Shown: piece by piece, positions 23,240 through 35,516 of the stretch
How positions within the stretch are numbered: the stretch's first letter is position 1
Layout of the letters: every line of letters starts with the position of its first letter
Source: Chlorops oryzae
Taxonomy: Eukaryota > Arthropoda > Insecta > Diptera > Chloropidae
DNA length: 64,000 nucleotides
Assembly (NCBI GenBank): GCA_020466095.1
Contig: CM035806.1
Span: forward strand, 165,434,371 to 165,498,370
Reading direction: 5' to 3'
Position numbers and translations under genes: made by a program
Notes under the pieces: model-generated
Told to the model about the DNA's origin: nothing
The model's input: only the letters and a program-made list of their open reading frames with translations
Database searches by the model: none

Positions 23240-24377
23240 CCCAGCAGCGAAAACGAGTACTTCAAAAGTAATTTTCGAGTACTCCCAAAAGTAGTACAAG
23301 GACTTCCGTCTAATTTTCTTTTGCATATGATGAACTGTATTTTTTTTTTCATATTATGGTGGCATTGGAAAACCACTACTCGCTATTTAGGTACAAAAGG
23401 GAGTAATCCTGGAAGTATATTCTTTACCTCAAATCTTTACTTTTACGTTTATTTCCCATCATTCAAAGTAAGCAAAATAGCAAGCGTTCATGAACGAATG
23501 AACTCATCCGCCTTCGATTGCAAAGGGAGTAAATTTTAGTATACAGTGTACTCTCTCCTTGCGGACACCCCTCTTAAGGACTCAACGCTGTCAAAGTAAA
23601 TTGAAAGGAAGTAACGAGCTCATTCATTTGAAGAAAGGAAATCAGATTTGAAATTTCGATGACAGGTGGACAGAAATATTGAAAATGTCTGATTTAAATG
23701 CAACCATGTGAGTCCGATTACTTGTGATTAGTAGAGCTGTAAAAATGCTAAAATTTACACTACTCGAGTGTATTCGTTATTTTTCGTCAAGTAATCGTTA
23801 CTTAGTACTCGTTACTAAGTACTCATTATATTTTTTTCAAATATTGTTCACGAACGAATGACGTTGCATGAATAACTCAATGTTGATGAAGTAATCAAAA
23901 ATCTCTCATGCTCTTTGAATCTTCACCTAGTATTTAGTAACCGAATATCAACTCAACTCACTCTACTACCATACTATTTTATGCACCCATTACATTAATA
24001 CTTTATTACTCTGGCAACCATCGGCTGGCATGTGTGCAAAAAAAGTTATAGTAACGAGATACTTCCATCAGTAACGAGGCGTTATTGATTACTGACTAGA
24101 GTAATCGTTACTTTTTACCGAATAGTAACGATATTTTACAGCTCTAGTAATTAACGTATGCGTTCAAGTAGCGAAAGTAACCCAAAGTACTTCTTTATTT
24201 TTTTTACATGTAATTGGTATAGGAAATTTACTTGCTGCTTTAGAGCGTAGAGCCCTTTTTCGGTCCCGTAGGTGTCGCCTTTCATATGTCAATGTATGTT
24301 TTATTGGGAGTACTCCGGTACGGAGTATTTCAAGAGTACTCGCTTCTCGGTTAATTACTCGCATATATTCTGTTGGG
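23240..24377. mobile_element. CCCAGCAG-ended TIR element with nested hAT-like MITE
   Basis: The left end CCCAGCAGCGAAAACGAGTA pairs with the right GAGTACTCGCTTCTCGG...CTGTTGGG. Both outer flanks are TA. The interior has AGTACTC-rich palindromic sequence and a nested element at 23732-24146. Confidence 0.6.
23732..24146. mobile_element. TAGAGCTG hAT-like MITE
   Basis: The ends TAGAGCTGTAAAAATGC and ...ATATTTTACAGCTCTA are inverted. The flanks GTGATTAG and GTAATTAA agree at 6 of 8. The interior repeats GTAACGA/TCGTTAC. 415 bp, no transposase frame. Confidence 0.7.
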
Positions 24378-24403
24378 TACACACACTCGTGCCATAAGCC
24401 TCA

Positions 24404-24779
24404 CCCAGCAGTTATTTGTAACCGATGGTAATGCAAAACGTAATTCAAAAGGCGTACTGTTTATGCATTACAGAATCGATTATTTTCTAACACGGCGATG
24501 TCCTAGCGAATGTAATGCATGCCTATTTTCATTACCAGTTGTACGAAAAGTAATCGAAAATACTTGATTTTGTAATGCATTACTATTTGCATTCTCAAGT
24601 AATGCTATAGAAGTATGTAACGATTTGCTTTGGGATTGAACATATTAGGCAATACATTACCTTTTCGATTACCTCCCATGCAAATTTGTACAATTTACTT
24701 TGTATTCCTTTTTGCATTTCTATTTCATCGATGAAAAAATGCATTACTTTGGTAATGCACTTCCTTAATAACTGCTGGG
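24404..24779 (-). mobile_element. CCCAGCAG TIR element, copy B (inverted relative to copy A)
   Basis: 376 bp, the full-length reverse complement of the 21771-22135 element with scattered substitutions. The flanking dinucleotides are CA on both sides. Confidence 0.85.
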
Positions 24780-24891
24780 CAGCTTTTGCCTAATAGCGCT
24801 TCACTTGTCACAAGTATTCTGGACAATATTAATATTTTTCTGCGCTAATGATTCGCTTTCTATCTTCGATAAGCCTTATATAAGTAAATAT

Positions 24892-25136
24892 CGCACCCTT
24901 GTTACTAAATCGGCACAATTAGAAATTTCGCATTTCTTGAAAATCATTCGATCTCTCATGAAACTAAGCAAAAATTATATTTTTTCTAAACTTATATTAC
25001 TCTCAATTGACTGCTGCATCAGTCAATATAAGCGTTAATTTTCTAGGAGTTGGTTTTCTTACAAAAAAATGCAATCGAACATAAAAAAATTGATTAAAAA
25101 TTTTTAGAATTGTGCCGACTTATTAGCAAGGGTGTG
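24892..25136. mobile_element. CGCACCC TIR element, copy X
   Basis: The ends CGCACCCTTGTTACTAAATC and inverted ...ACTTATTAGCAAGGGTGTG. A second copy lies in the ppk-type gene intron at 58766-58992. Short frames inside are not coding. Confidence 0.7.
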
Positions 25137-27271
25137 AAATGTAGCTTCGAATGAAAAAAAAAAAAGGATATCTTACTTGAGCAGGAGGATTCCATTTAAA
25201 GAGTTATGTTGTGACAGAACAAATTATCGATGAATCCTTTAAAATGGTATTAAAATCATGTACCATTTAGTCAAATAGATAATTATGTGATTATAGGATT
25301 TGGGGAACAGAGAAAAGACTAGTGCTGAGCTAGTCTGAAATTCAACTGGGCAGAATGTGTGTGGCACGAATAAAACAACAAGCTTCCATTGTGGTGTACT
25401 TGCGTCCATTGTTTGCATGTGTATGATTGTTTATTTTGTGTATATCTGCCGGGAATGACACTATAGCGTAGGTACACATACAAATGCATTGGACTGCCGC
25501 ACCGGAATCCTGGCATCCTGGCATCCTTACTGATCACTGCCATGGGTTGGAGTAGATCATAATTTTTGTTTTCGTCCTAGCAACATTTCATAAACGTTTG
25601 CATTTTCGGTTGACATCATTCACAGTGGCCGAGAATGGTTGCAAATAGGACTTGCAAATGGCTTGAGCAAGGGGGTACACGAACCCTGGGGTATTTGTGC
25701 TCACATTGGGGTCTTTGTTGCGTGTACTCGGACTCGGAGTGCTTGCCAGCCATGGTAAATGTAAAACGTTATTTGAATCATGAAAATTAGTTGCCAATTA
25801 ATTAACGGATACAAGCCACAATAGGTGACAAAAAAAAAAGTAGACTTTGTTGCTGGGTTGCCATTTTTGATTCATATACGTTTATGGATGTATCCTCCTG
25901 GTTTGAACACGGATGATGGCACAAAAGAATATTCGTTTACTTTTGTTTTTTGTTTTTGCCCGGGTAGAAAGAAGGACTATTCGTAAGCAGATTGCTCTTC
26001 TTACATGTGAGGAAATAAGGCAAAAATTAGCTTCACAAAGTTTTTTTTTAAATTTTTTTTCCATTGAGTAAGGATACGAGGTGTAAAAAGTAGAGAGACG
26101 ATTGCAACACTTCGATGGGTGTTATTTTTGCATGGAAGTTAATCAAAGGAAACTTTTCCTTTTCGAATAATGCTTGATCATAGAGATATTTCGGATTAAG
26201 GATGCTTTCGCCATGCCATTCATACCCATCCACATATTTATGTATGTACGTGTTTACGTAAGCGTATAAAAATCAAACCATTATAAATTATATGAAATTT
26301 GCGCCTATTGAAAAGGAAAAGAAAAACTTTTCCACGCTGACACCGACACCTCATATTTTCTCTTCAACTTCACTTTTCACTTTCCGACGTTTCCGTTCGG
26401 TGTGGGTTTTGGCATTTTTTTTTTTTATGATTTCCTCTTGTATTTTTTGTTTTTCTGTTTTTTGTTTTCCCGTGGTCCTTGAAATGTGCATTTTCCATTA
26501 AATTGGGTTCAATTCAAGCAGCAAATATGCCGAAATAAAAAACTTTGGCACTTTTTCCACACCTTCCCAGTTACCCTACTTCTATATCTGTGATTGGGTG
26601 TGTGTGTGTGTGTGTGTGTCCTGTGGCTGTGAGAAGATGCTGCACGATTGGGGTGCGCCTGAAGCTTGATTCCGCCACAAAACAAGGCACACAAATGTCA
26701 ACTTTGACTACCGCTGACAGAACAATGGACTCAATATTTCAGTGCCTCTTCCCAGTTTTTTTTTGCTGTTGAGGAAAACTTTATGAAATTTTTTGTTTGT
26801 TTTTTGTTTTTCATTTTCTCAATTCGTGCTGTTTTATTTTTGTATTGTTCGTATTTTTATTTTCTTTTTCGATATTTTTTTTTTTTTTTTGTATTTTTCC
26901 ATTTCTACCATTTTCATATTTTGTTCGTGTCGTGTCGTGTCGCGTTCCTTCTTTACTACTCTTCAAATGATGAATATTTATTAGAATCGCCAAAGTTCGC
27001 TGGCAAAGTTTGGCGAGTCTCTTCCGATCTACTCACTCATGGTCGCATGCATGAGTGGTGTGTGTGTGTTTCTGTGTGTGTCCACGAATGGATGGTTCGC
27101 AGAGTTGCTTTGCTTGCGAAATTGAATCGAGTTGCTACCTTGGGTTCTTACATTTAATTTAGCATCTCGGAGCTTTCGTTTCGTATTTACTTATTTTGAC
27201 ACTTCTGAAGGAGATGTTTTTGTTTTATTTTCTTTTTCGGTTTTCGTTTTTTATTTCTATTTTATTTAAGT

Positions 27272-27303
<32 letters not shown>

Positions 27304-28449
27304 GAAGGCAAATTGTTATTAATTTTCCTCAAGGGTATTTTGGGAAACTATTTGAGCTGTGAACTTTTTAAGGCATTTTAAGTAAGAAGTTCTCAAAGGT
27401 GGTAAATTACACTGCTTAACAAATTTGGAATTTATAAAAAGCAACTGAATATTTGTGCAATTTTCCTGTAGATCTCGGCCCCTAAGCAAGAAAAAAATTT
27501 TTTTAATTTTTTTATGGAAGAGTTTGAAAAAATTTTTTGAAATTTTTTTCAGTGCATTTCGTAGGTGCACTTGCTATTTCAAGCATATCTCGGGCCCCGA
27601 TCTACCGATTTTAATAAATATATTTTCCAAATATAGATAATTAAGCTCCCTACAACTTTTAGAAACAAAGTTTTTGATTTGCATGAGTAGTTTTAGTGCT
27701 AGAGGTGCAATTATACAAGAAAATTGTGTTTTTTTCAAAAAAATCAGGGTAAATTTTTCATATAAAAAATTTGTAAAAATAGAAATCGAAGTGGAAAACC
27801 CATTTTCAAATTTTTTGCGTATAGCTAAGTATTTCTTCTAAAAAATAAGCCCCGTTTGGCTAAAAGCGGTGAAAAATTTACGGGCTATGATTTTTTTGCC
27901 AAAACACTAAAAAATCGATATTTCACAATTTTTGCTTTGTTCACAAAACTTGTTCATATGAGCCGAAATTATTTTATGAAGGTGCAATTGAGTAAATTTT
28001 CACATATATAAATGCATAAATGCTGCCTCTTTATTGATTAAAAATGAATGTCGTTTTGCCCTGCCTTTTAGAATATTGTGGTGGATTTGTTTACCTGCCG
28101 GTCTAAATGACCTGTACCAGATAAAAAAGGGTGCAGTGCTTTCCCTTAGTGGAAAAAAATATAAGGTATCATGAATACGTTTTGTGCGTTAACGTCAGTT
28201 TTTTATACTAAACGTGTTTCTTTACTTTCAATTTTGCCTAATGAATTGAGCGTAGTATAAAATACCTGAGGTTTTGCATACTTTACATACATACTTACAT
28301 ACTTACATACATACACCGGGGCCGCTGTGATGCAGCCCACTTTAAGACAACATGAACTACCAAATTGGTACAACTCCTGTAAAACATTTGTGAAATAAGC
28401 TCTAATGCAAAAGTGTTAAAGAAATAAAAATTTATTTCCAAAATTATTT
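25137..28449. other. Intergenic, no intact gene seen
   Basis: AT-rich and poly-T rich (27279-27303 is a ~25-base T run), with (TG)n at 26599-26619 and TGTG near 27060. Frames of up to 124 residues are Phe-rich artefacts of T tracts. 28282-28315 is a TACATACATACT microsatellite. Confidence 0.5.
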
Positions 28450-28614
28450 TTATACAATTTGAAAAAAGTTCTTGCTTCCGCTTTGTCTTTTATATTTACT
28501 ACCATCATTTTCACGCACAAGGGACCACACGTAATCACCCATCATTGCCGTGTCGAAAAGGCCGCTATAGCGATTTTCAATATCCTTTAATTGCTGATGA
28601 AAACGTTCGCCATG
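28450..28614 (-). pseudogene. Decayed coding fragment of a transposon-type protein
   Basis: On the minus strand, 54 codons ending at TAA (28452-28450) read HGERFHQQLKDIENRYSGLF, then DTAMMGDYVWSL and RENDG. I recall the pattern HGERFHQ...E.RY.G....MM.DY.W at the C-terminus of a widespread family of animal repeat-encoded proteins; I cannot name the family. No upstream frame continues it past the A run at 28615, and no start codon is linked. It is probably a 5'-lost remnant. Confidence 0.6.
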
Positions 28615-29359
28615 CTTTTTTTTTGTTTGACAGTGTTATCGGTCTTTGGAGAAAAGTGATAATTATTGTAAGTGATGAATGAAGTGTAAGGAAAACTGGT
28701 TATATTTTAAGCAACCCTGCAGGAAATGTCAATAGTGAATCTATACTCTTTCTCTACTGACTGCGTCAACAGTAGTACTGACCAGTTATGTCCGTCGCAA
28801 TGTTTTGCGTTATTGACATTTAACATTGAGCTGTCATTGAATTTCAACAGTAGACCGAAAAACTATTGACGAACTATTGACATCGGTAGCTATTATGTAG
28901 ACAAAAGGAGTACTCTTTCGCTTTAGAAGGAGACACGTTGTTGACATGGTCAATAAAGATGAACTATACCACTTGGCAGTACAGTTTCTCTAATGGCACC
29001 GCCTATAAATACTGTTGACGTTGGAACTAGTTCTCTTGTCTATATTGACGTCAATATAGACATGAGGCCATATGGCGACAGGCTTCCTGCAGGGAACTTT
29101 GATATTTGATGAGCAATAATGTATATACATATTGCAGTTTTTACATACATAAATATATATATAAGGGTGCTCCCTCAGATACCGAAATTTCGAAAAGTTG
29201 CCGGGCTACCTCGCCATTCGGTCCAACTACCTAAAAAACGAACTAGTGATTTAATTTTTTTTTTTCATTGTGTTTTAGAGGTCGCAACCAGCAAATGAAA
29301 AGTTGGAAAATGTATTCTTTTAAGGATTTTTACTAACTAACAAAATGAAAACAAGTAGG
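28615..29359. other. Intergenic, no gene seen
   Basis: Contains GTCAATA/TATTGAC-type motifs between 28720 and 29060, in both orientations, suggesting another decayed inverted-repeat element with unclear ends. Confidence 0.4.
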
Positions 29360-30227
29360 TGTTATAGTCAGGCAAGCCTGACAATAGAATACCCGACACA
29401 GACACACATCTTCAAATAATTTTTAATATCAGGAGTTGGTTTAGGCCACAGCGGCCCCATATACCGACTTTTGTTTAATTTCTTTATGAAAACCGCCCCT
29501 TTGCCACGCCCACTTTTCTAATTTTTCGGAATTCTAATCGGAGGCCTAAATATACGCGCAAATTCGAAGTTGCATTGAGTTATTTGGAAAAAGTCAGATT
29601 TTGGGGCAGTTTTGAGATTTTTGTGACAGACCCTAGTACTGGAGGTACCCTTAATAATGGACCGACCAAGAAAATTTTTGGGCAGGATGTTTATGGCTAC
29701 AAAGGAAGTATAAAAGGCAATTTTCGTTGAAGTCCCATAGGCGTTTCGGGAGTGGGAGACAATTTTCGAAAAACGCCCTTATGCCACGCCCATTTTTATA
29801 ATTTTTGTAAATCACATTAATTAGCCTAAAATATGTTCAAATACCAAATTTCATCAAAATATCTTGAAAAACTGCGATTTAAGAGCAGTTTTTGTGATTT
29901 TCGTAACAGACCCTAGTACTGGAGGTACCCCTAAAAATGGTCCGATCGGGTCCATTCTCGAACTTGTTCTTACTCATGTGCCTGTGAGTACGCATATCAA
30001 ATTTCATCAAAATAGCTCAACTCCTTCGATAAGAAAACTGTATACAAACAGACAGACGGACAGACAAACGGACAGACAGACAGACAGACGGACATGCCTA
30101 AATCGAATCTCCTGGTGACGCTGATAATTTCTATATATATTTTGTTTGGTCTATCTCGACTGGTTCTGGGTGTTACACACAACCACACAAACGCAATATA
30201 CCCTCGACACAGAGTGTGTCGGGTATA
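29360..30227 (+). repeat. R1 dispersed repeat, most complete copy
   Basis: The 5' end holds the palindrome GTCAGGCAAGCCTGAC (29367-29382) and AATACCCGACACAGACACAC. The body has ACAGACCCTAGTACTGGAGG twice, about 255 bases apart, then a GACAGACGGACA microsatellite (30048-30092), and the end is ACACAGAGTGTGTCGGGTAT. No transposase or reverse-transcriptase frame is present. Class unknown. Confidence 0.8.
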
Positions 30228-30289
30228 ATTATGTGGTTAGAGCTCGCCATTCGGTTCTTTCGTCTAAGTAGAAAACGTGTGATAAAATT

Positions 30290-30760
30290 TTTTTTTCTAA
30301 ATTTAGTTTTAGGGGTCGCTACAATAGGTCAAAGTTTGAGATAAGTAAAAAATTTAAAAATGCGTGCCTAAAAATATGCTAAGAATTTTTGTGAATTTAT
30401 TTCAATTTTCAGGCGTATTAGGTTTTTTTCAAAATTTCATATCTCAAAAACTTATTAAGATAAGAAGATGAAACAAACGTTCGGCCGATTTCTAATATAA
30501 CAGGAAATCAAAAAAAATTTTTTTTTAATTTTTACACAGAGAAAAATTTTCCCACAAAACTAAAAAGACAATTTTAACAATTTTTTTCAGTGTATTCCCA
30601 GTTTGACGCCACTAAAAGTTTTTTTTTAAAATACCTCTAAGTATTTGCTTTCATTTAAAAAAAAGTTTCATTCAAATTAAGTGGCGCAACAGTGAAATAT
30701 TCAAAAAATTACAAGTGCACATAGATGCTCTAGTACTAATATCCAGTACAAATGTACGAA
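30290..30760 (-). repeat. R3 dispersed repeat
   Basis: Minus-strand copy with GATGAAACAAACG, the ACACAGAG...CAGTGTATTCCCAG palindrome, AATACCTCTAAGTATTTGCT and CACATAGATGCTCTAGTACT. Confidence 0.75.
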
Positions 30761-30819
30761 AATGATACAAAACACATAACTCATGCGGCATGTTTTTAAA
30801 AAATTTAATATCTCCAGAA

Positions 30820-31060
30820 ATAATTAAGATAAAAAGATGAAACAAACGGTGATTTATTGTTAATAAAACAAGGTGTTTTTTTTAAATATTAAAAAGGTTT
30901 ACAAAAACTGAAATACACTGAAAAAAATAGTTAAAGTTTTGTTTTCTTTTTTGTGCAAAAATTTTTCTCAGTGTAAAATTTAAAAATAAATTTTCTATAT
31001 TCCTTGTCTTATTAACAATAAGTCAGCGTTTGTTTCATCTTTTTATCTTAATTATTATAT
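30820..31060. repeat. Inverted repeat made of R3 ends
   Basis: AATTAAGATAAAAAGATGAA with ACAAACGGTGATTTATTGTT on the left is repeated inverted at 31002-31060. The arms are about 55 bp, and the middle holds the CACTGA...TCAGTG palindrome. Confidence 0.75.
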
Positions 31061-31076
31061 ATACAATTACTATATA

Positions 31077-31311
31077 CAGGGCTCGGATTTTGTTGACTTT
31101 TATAAATTTAAAGCATACTTAAAGGGTCAAATTTTTTTTTTCTAACTAACATTTTACGAATAAGTTTAGCGAAGTTGAAATTCAAACCGCTTTTAAACCT
31201 TAAAAAAAATTCATATTGAAGTTAAAAATCGACCTTTGTGTGAGTTGAACAAAATTCTTAACCCTTAAAGTATGCTTTAAATTTATAAAAGTCAACAAAA
31301 TCCGAGCCCTG
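31077..31311. mobile_element. CAGGGCTCGG hAT-type MITE, copy 7, perfect TSD
   Basis: 235 bp. Exact TSD ACTATATA at 31069-31076 and 31312-31319. Confidence 0.93.
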
Positions 31312-32738
31312 ACTATATATAATATTTAATATGTATATTATGGGCTAGCGCAAGAACTGTGATTTATGCGATATCAATTCATTGTCATTTCATGTCATGC
31401 TCTTCGCACTCACATTTCATGCCATGCTTTCGAATTATTTAAATTCAGCTCCGAAATGTATGCATATAAATATTAGGAATATTTGAACTTAGTTTCATTC
31501 AAGCTTCCAGGAGTTTTGTCAATCCTCTTAAGGCTCTAGCTAAGCATCGTTGACAAGGACTTTGCAATAAAATGCTTAAGTTGCTTAGCTTCAAGTATCA
31601 AATGAATTAAAATTCAATTAACCAGATCAAAAATCCTTGACCTAAAGCCTATTATCCGCAAAATCTACTGCCCATTTTTTATGCTCTCAATTTGCTCAGA
31701 GCGAAGACATTCGAACGGAAATGATAGAAATCAGCAGCAGATGTCAAAACGAAAGTCCAAATGAAAGCCGAATGAACTAAGCTAAGCACTTGAACGCTTT
31801 TCGAAAATAATCCCGACAATTTATGAGCGTTAAAAGTAATTTTGAAAATCAAAACGCTAGGCAATATGCCATTGCCCGTTCCTTCCACTGAAACGAATAA
31901 AATAAAAAAAAAATAAAATTAAAAAAAAAATATATATATATTTTGTATAAGGAAATGGAAAATGGAAAACTAAATAAATCGCTGCGTAAAATTGTAAATA
32001 ATGCAAATTTCATTACGGCCGAGGCCGAGCCGCTCAGCGGTTTGACGTTTCACAAAGAGCATGGCTTCACGCGAACTTTGAGCTGTCAAAGACAATGGCT
32101 TAGCCTTAGTCCGACAAAAGGAAAAAAATAATAAAAAGAAAAGCCCATTAAATGGACTTTTGATGTGCGTTCGACTTAATTGAGTTTAATCTTGGGAATT
32201 TAGAGACTTACGGCTTATGTATAAATTTTTTTTTTTTTTTTTTAAACCGTTCTATAATCGAAAGTTTATTTCGTTTTTGTTCGACCATTAGGATTAACTT
32301 TTCTTCTTCTGTAGAAATACTAAACTTTTTTTCGAGCTTATATTTTTATATATTTTTTTAAATATTTTTTCTGAGAAAAAAAAAAACAACGATATTACGG
32401 AAGAATGAATACTGAATAGGTCGAGCAATGAGCTAACTCAAGTTCACTATCCGAATTTAGGGGACAATCGATTTTGTAAGTGTTTTTCAAATCTGACCAT
32501 CGTCGCCTCAACAGAGACATTAGGTGTTTTCTTAAACAACTCAATTCGGAAATTTCTTAGACAAAAAAAAGTACAAGTTTTTCAATTTTTTACCAAGTTG
32601 AAATCTATAAGAGAAGTCTTTGAAATCCCTTGCTGTGTAATCGAAATTCATTCAAAATATACGGAGAAAATTTAAATAAATTAACTAAAATTCATAGCAT
32701 ATTTTAAGGCACGCTTTTTTAAAGTTTCTTGTCAATAA
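31312..32738. other. Intergenic, no gene seen
   Basis: Poly-A and poly-T tracts at 31904-31940 and 32227-32243. 31950-32130 is somewhat GC-richer, with a 62-codon frame of no recognisable family. Confidence 0.5.
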
Positions 32739-32868
32739 TAGTGGTACTCATGCAGCTTCGCAAATGTCTTCGGAACTTTTCCCCATCTTAAATTTTCATA
32801 TAAATTTTGACAGTTGTGTGACAAATTTCTCATTTCCCACAATTTGCGAAGCTGCATGAGTCCCACTA
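32739..32868. mobile_element. Short TIR MITE (TAGTGG ends)
   Basis: The ends TAGTGGTACTCATGCAGCTT and inverted ...GCTGCATGAGTCCCACTA pair over about 30 bases; 130 bp in total. Related at the very ends to 17056-17860 and 54534-54752. No clean TSD. Confidence 0.75.
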
Positions 32869-33952
32869 ATGTCAATCTTCATCTGTTTTTTCGCTTTAAG
32901 AAAATTCCACTCACACTTTGCTGCACCCTGCACACCCTTATACACATGGTATGCATTCTCACACAGTCACGTACGCTACGCGGTGGATTTTTCATTGAAT
33001 TTTTAATCAAGCATTCGCCATTAATTACTCGGATTTCCGAGCCACATTTCGGACACACACATTTATGCAAATATGAATGCATGTATCTTCCGAGAGATCG
33101 CACAGTGTTTAAACTCCATACATTTCATGGACAAAAATAGAAAATTTTGTAATATTTTTTCTTGACCGCTCAAAAACACAAAAACCACTGACTTCGATAT
33201 TTTGGGTTTCTTCAAGTGTGGGGATTCCTCTTCCAATGATACTAAATATGTTACCTTTCGTGACCATAAAATTTTTTTTTTTTATTGTCCACTGTGCGCG
33301 GTTTAAAAAAACAAAAAAAAAAAAAAAAACCCGAAAATTCAACATCATAGAAACCGCCCGTCAAATGAAAGAGAAATGCAAACGTAGATACACAAATCTC
33401 ACAGCTGGTTGAGGATTGTTTGATGCAGCGCTGATGCTGTGGCATGCAGACTCCTCTTCATAACGTTTATGCGTCTACCGGAGCTCCAAAGCAGTATTCC
33501 GGCACTAAGCCTCAAGCGCCGAGACTACGAACGGAGTTAGTGGCTAAGCGCCTTCGGTAAGCAGCTCAAAACGATGAAGGACAAAAACAAAAACCTATCG
33601 CGGTGAAATGGCAGCTAAGGTCATGGGAGAGCAATGAGTAGTGATGGTGATGGCATGGCAGATCGGATTTAGAGGAGGAAGACCAGACGATTTGTGTAAA
33701 TTCACTGCTTTTCATACATCGCCTAACCTATTCTATTTGCTCTCACTGAGGAAAGATAAAATATTTGTCGGGTTCTCATGGTTAAATTTCCGTTTGGCGA
33801 TTTTTTTAATCGGACAGTATTGTTCACATTTGAAATGTAATCCCTTCGGTACTGCACACTATAGTCCAAAACCCCCCCCAAAAAAAAAATGTCAAAAATT
33901 ATTTTCAGATTAGTTTAGTAATAGAGTTTGAGATCGTAGATAATATTGTCAC
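32869..33952. other. Intergenic, no gene seen
   Basis: Mixed AT-rich sequence. 33420-33640 is GC-richer but shows no recognised protein. Frames of 108 residues or less overlap on both strands. Confidence 0.5.
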
Positions 33953-34196
33953 CAGGGCTCGGATTTTGTTGACTTTTATAAATTTAAAGCATACTTAAAG
34001 GAGTAAACATTTTGTTCAACTCACACAAAGTTAATATTCAAGTCGATTTTTAACTTCAATATGCATTTTTTTGAAGTTACAAAAGCGGTTTAAACTTCAA
34101 CTTCTCTAAACTTATTCGTTAAATGTTAGTTAGAAAAAAATTGTGCCCCTTTAAGTATGCTTTAAATTTTAAAAAGTCAACAAAATTCGAGCCCTG
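33953..34196. mobile_element. CAGGGCTCGG hAT-type MITE, copy 8, perfect TSD
   Basis: 244 bp. Exact TSD ATTGTCAC at 33945-33952 and 34197-34204. Confidence 0.93.
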
Positions 34197-34250
34197 ATTG
34201 TCACCATGGACAGGATAAAACGGGCTATATTTAGTTTTTAACCTTATAAA

Positions 34251-34490
34251 AAGAGCTCGAATTTTGTTGCATTTATAAATTTTAAGCATACTTTATGGGG
34301 CCAAAAATGTTCCTTATCATTATTTTCCGAATAAATTAAGCGTAATTGATCTTCAAACCGCTTTTTTTCTAGCTTCAAAACATATTGAAGTTAACGATCG
34401 ATTTGAATCTAAACTTTATGTAAGTTAAACAAAATTTTTACTCCATAAAGTATGCTTTAAATTTATAAATGCAACAAAATCGGAGCCCTG
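34251..34490. mobile_element. CAGGGCTCGG hAT-type MITE, copy 9, diverged left end
   Basis: The left end is AAGAGCTCGAATTTTGTTGC (diverged) and the right ...AAATCGGAGCCCTG. The flanks CTTATAAA and CTAATAAA match at 7 of 8. It lies 54 bp from copy 8. Confidence 0.88.
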
Positions 34491-35516
34491 CTAATAAATC
34501 TCCTGCTTGGACAACATAATACCAGCCCAAATACAAAAAACTGTGGACCTTTTTCCTGTAGCTGGTTTACTTCAATTGTATAATGAAAATGCCTTCATAT
34601 AGGAATTCCGGGCTTCGGGTTTTCTTCATTTCAATCAAGAAATTTTCATAAAATTCCAATCGATTAAAATGATTCCATAAAGAACTTGTATTAAAAGCTC
34701 TCGTCGTCATTCGTCCTTCGCATAGCCTCATCATATAGCAAGTCGAAATTAAAATCAACGGATAACGATTTTATAGTAGCATTTTAGGGGGCTTCATTGA
34801 CTTTAGAAAAACTTTAGTTGCTCATACACGGGCATTTGGCATTATTACTTTTCCCAAGTGTTAAAGCATTCAACTGGTGAGTAGACCTTAAACTTGGCAG
34901 TCAATGGAAAAGTTCCTTCATCGCACGTACTCGTCCTAAAAAGAATTCAATTTTATACGTCAACTGATTTATCGGGATAATTTTTTTTTTTTTTTTTTTT
35001 TGTAATTTTTTTTACTCTTCTTCGCTCACTTCGCTTGAGGTCGTCGCGAATCGTTGTCTAGCAGTCAAAAAGTGAGGGCCGCATCGCATCACTCTTAACT
35101 ACACATAAATAAAAAATTTCCTCAAATCGAAATCAAAATTGTTCGAAGTGTGGCTTGAAGTTGTGATTGAAGTTCTTCGAGTGTATATTGGTCGAAATAA
35201 CATGAAAAAAAAAATAAAATTAAAAAAAAAAGAAAATTAAAATCAAGACAGCAGGCTTAGACATGTTTTCATGCGTGTGACCGTCGAGTTTATCTCATAA
35301 ACACCTCGAAAACACTTCTATCGATAAGAAATCGTATCGAAATTTCGAGCATATCTAACTGTCAAAGGGAAATTAGAACAAAAATCAATAATTAGGGCAA
35401 CCAAAATTATGTAAATTGAGCCCTAAAAGTATGCACGACAATATTTAAGAAAAAAAGAAATAAGGATTTTCCTGTGTAACTTGGTTTTCACGAGAAAAAA
35501 AACTATGGATGATCGG
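34491..35516. other. Intergenic, no gene seen
   Basis: T run at 34979-35001; otherwise unremarkable AT-rich DNA. Confidence 0.5.

Noticed and set aside
23060..23539. 159-residue plus-strand frame
   Set aside because: Its second half lies in the CCCAGCAG/GAGTACT element. No domain, and codon content follows local repeat composition.
26783..27157. Phe-rich possible membrane protein of 124 residues
   Set aside because: Hydrophobicity comes from T tracts. No start context or family resemblance.
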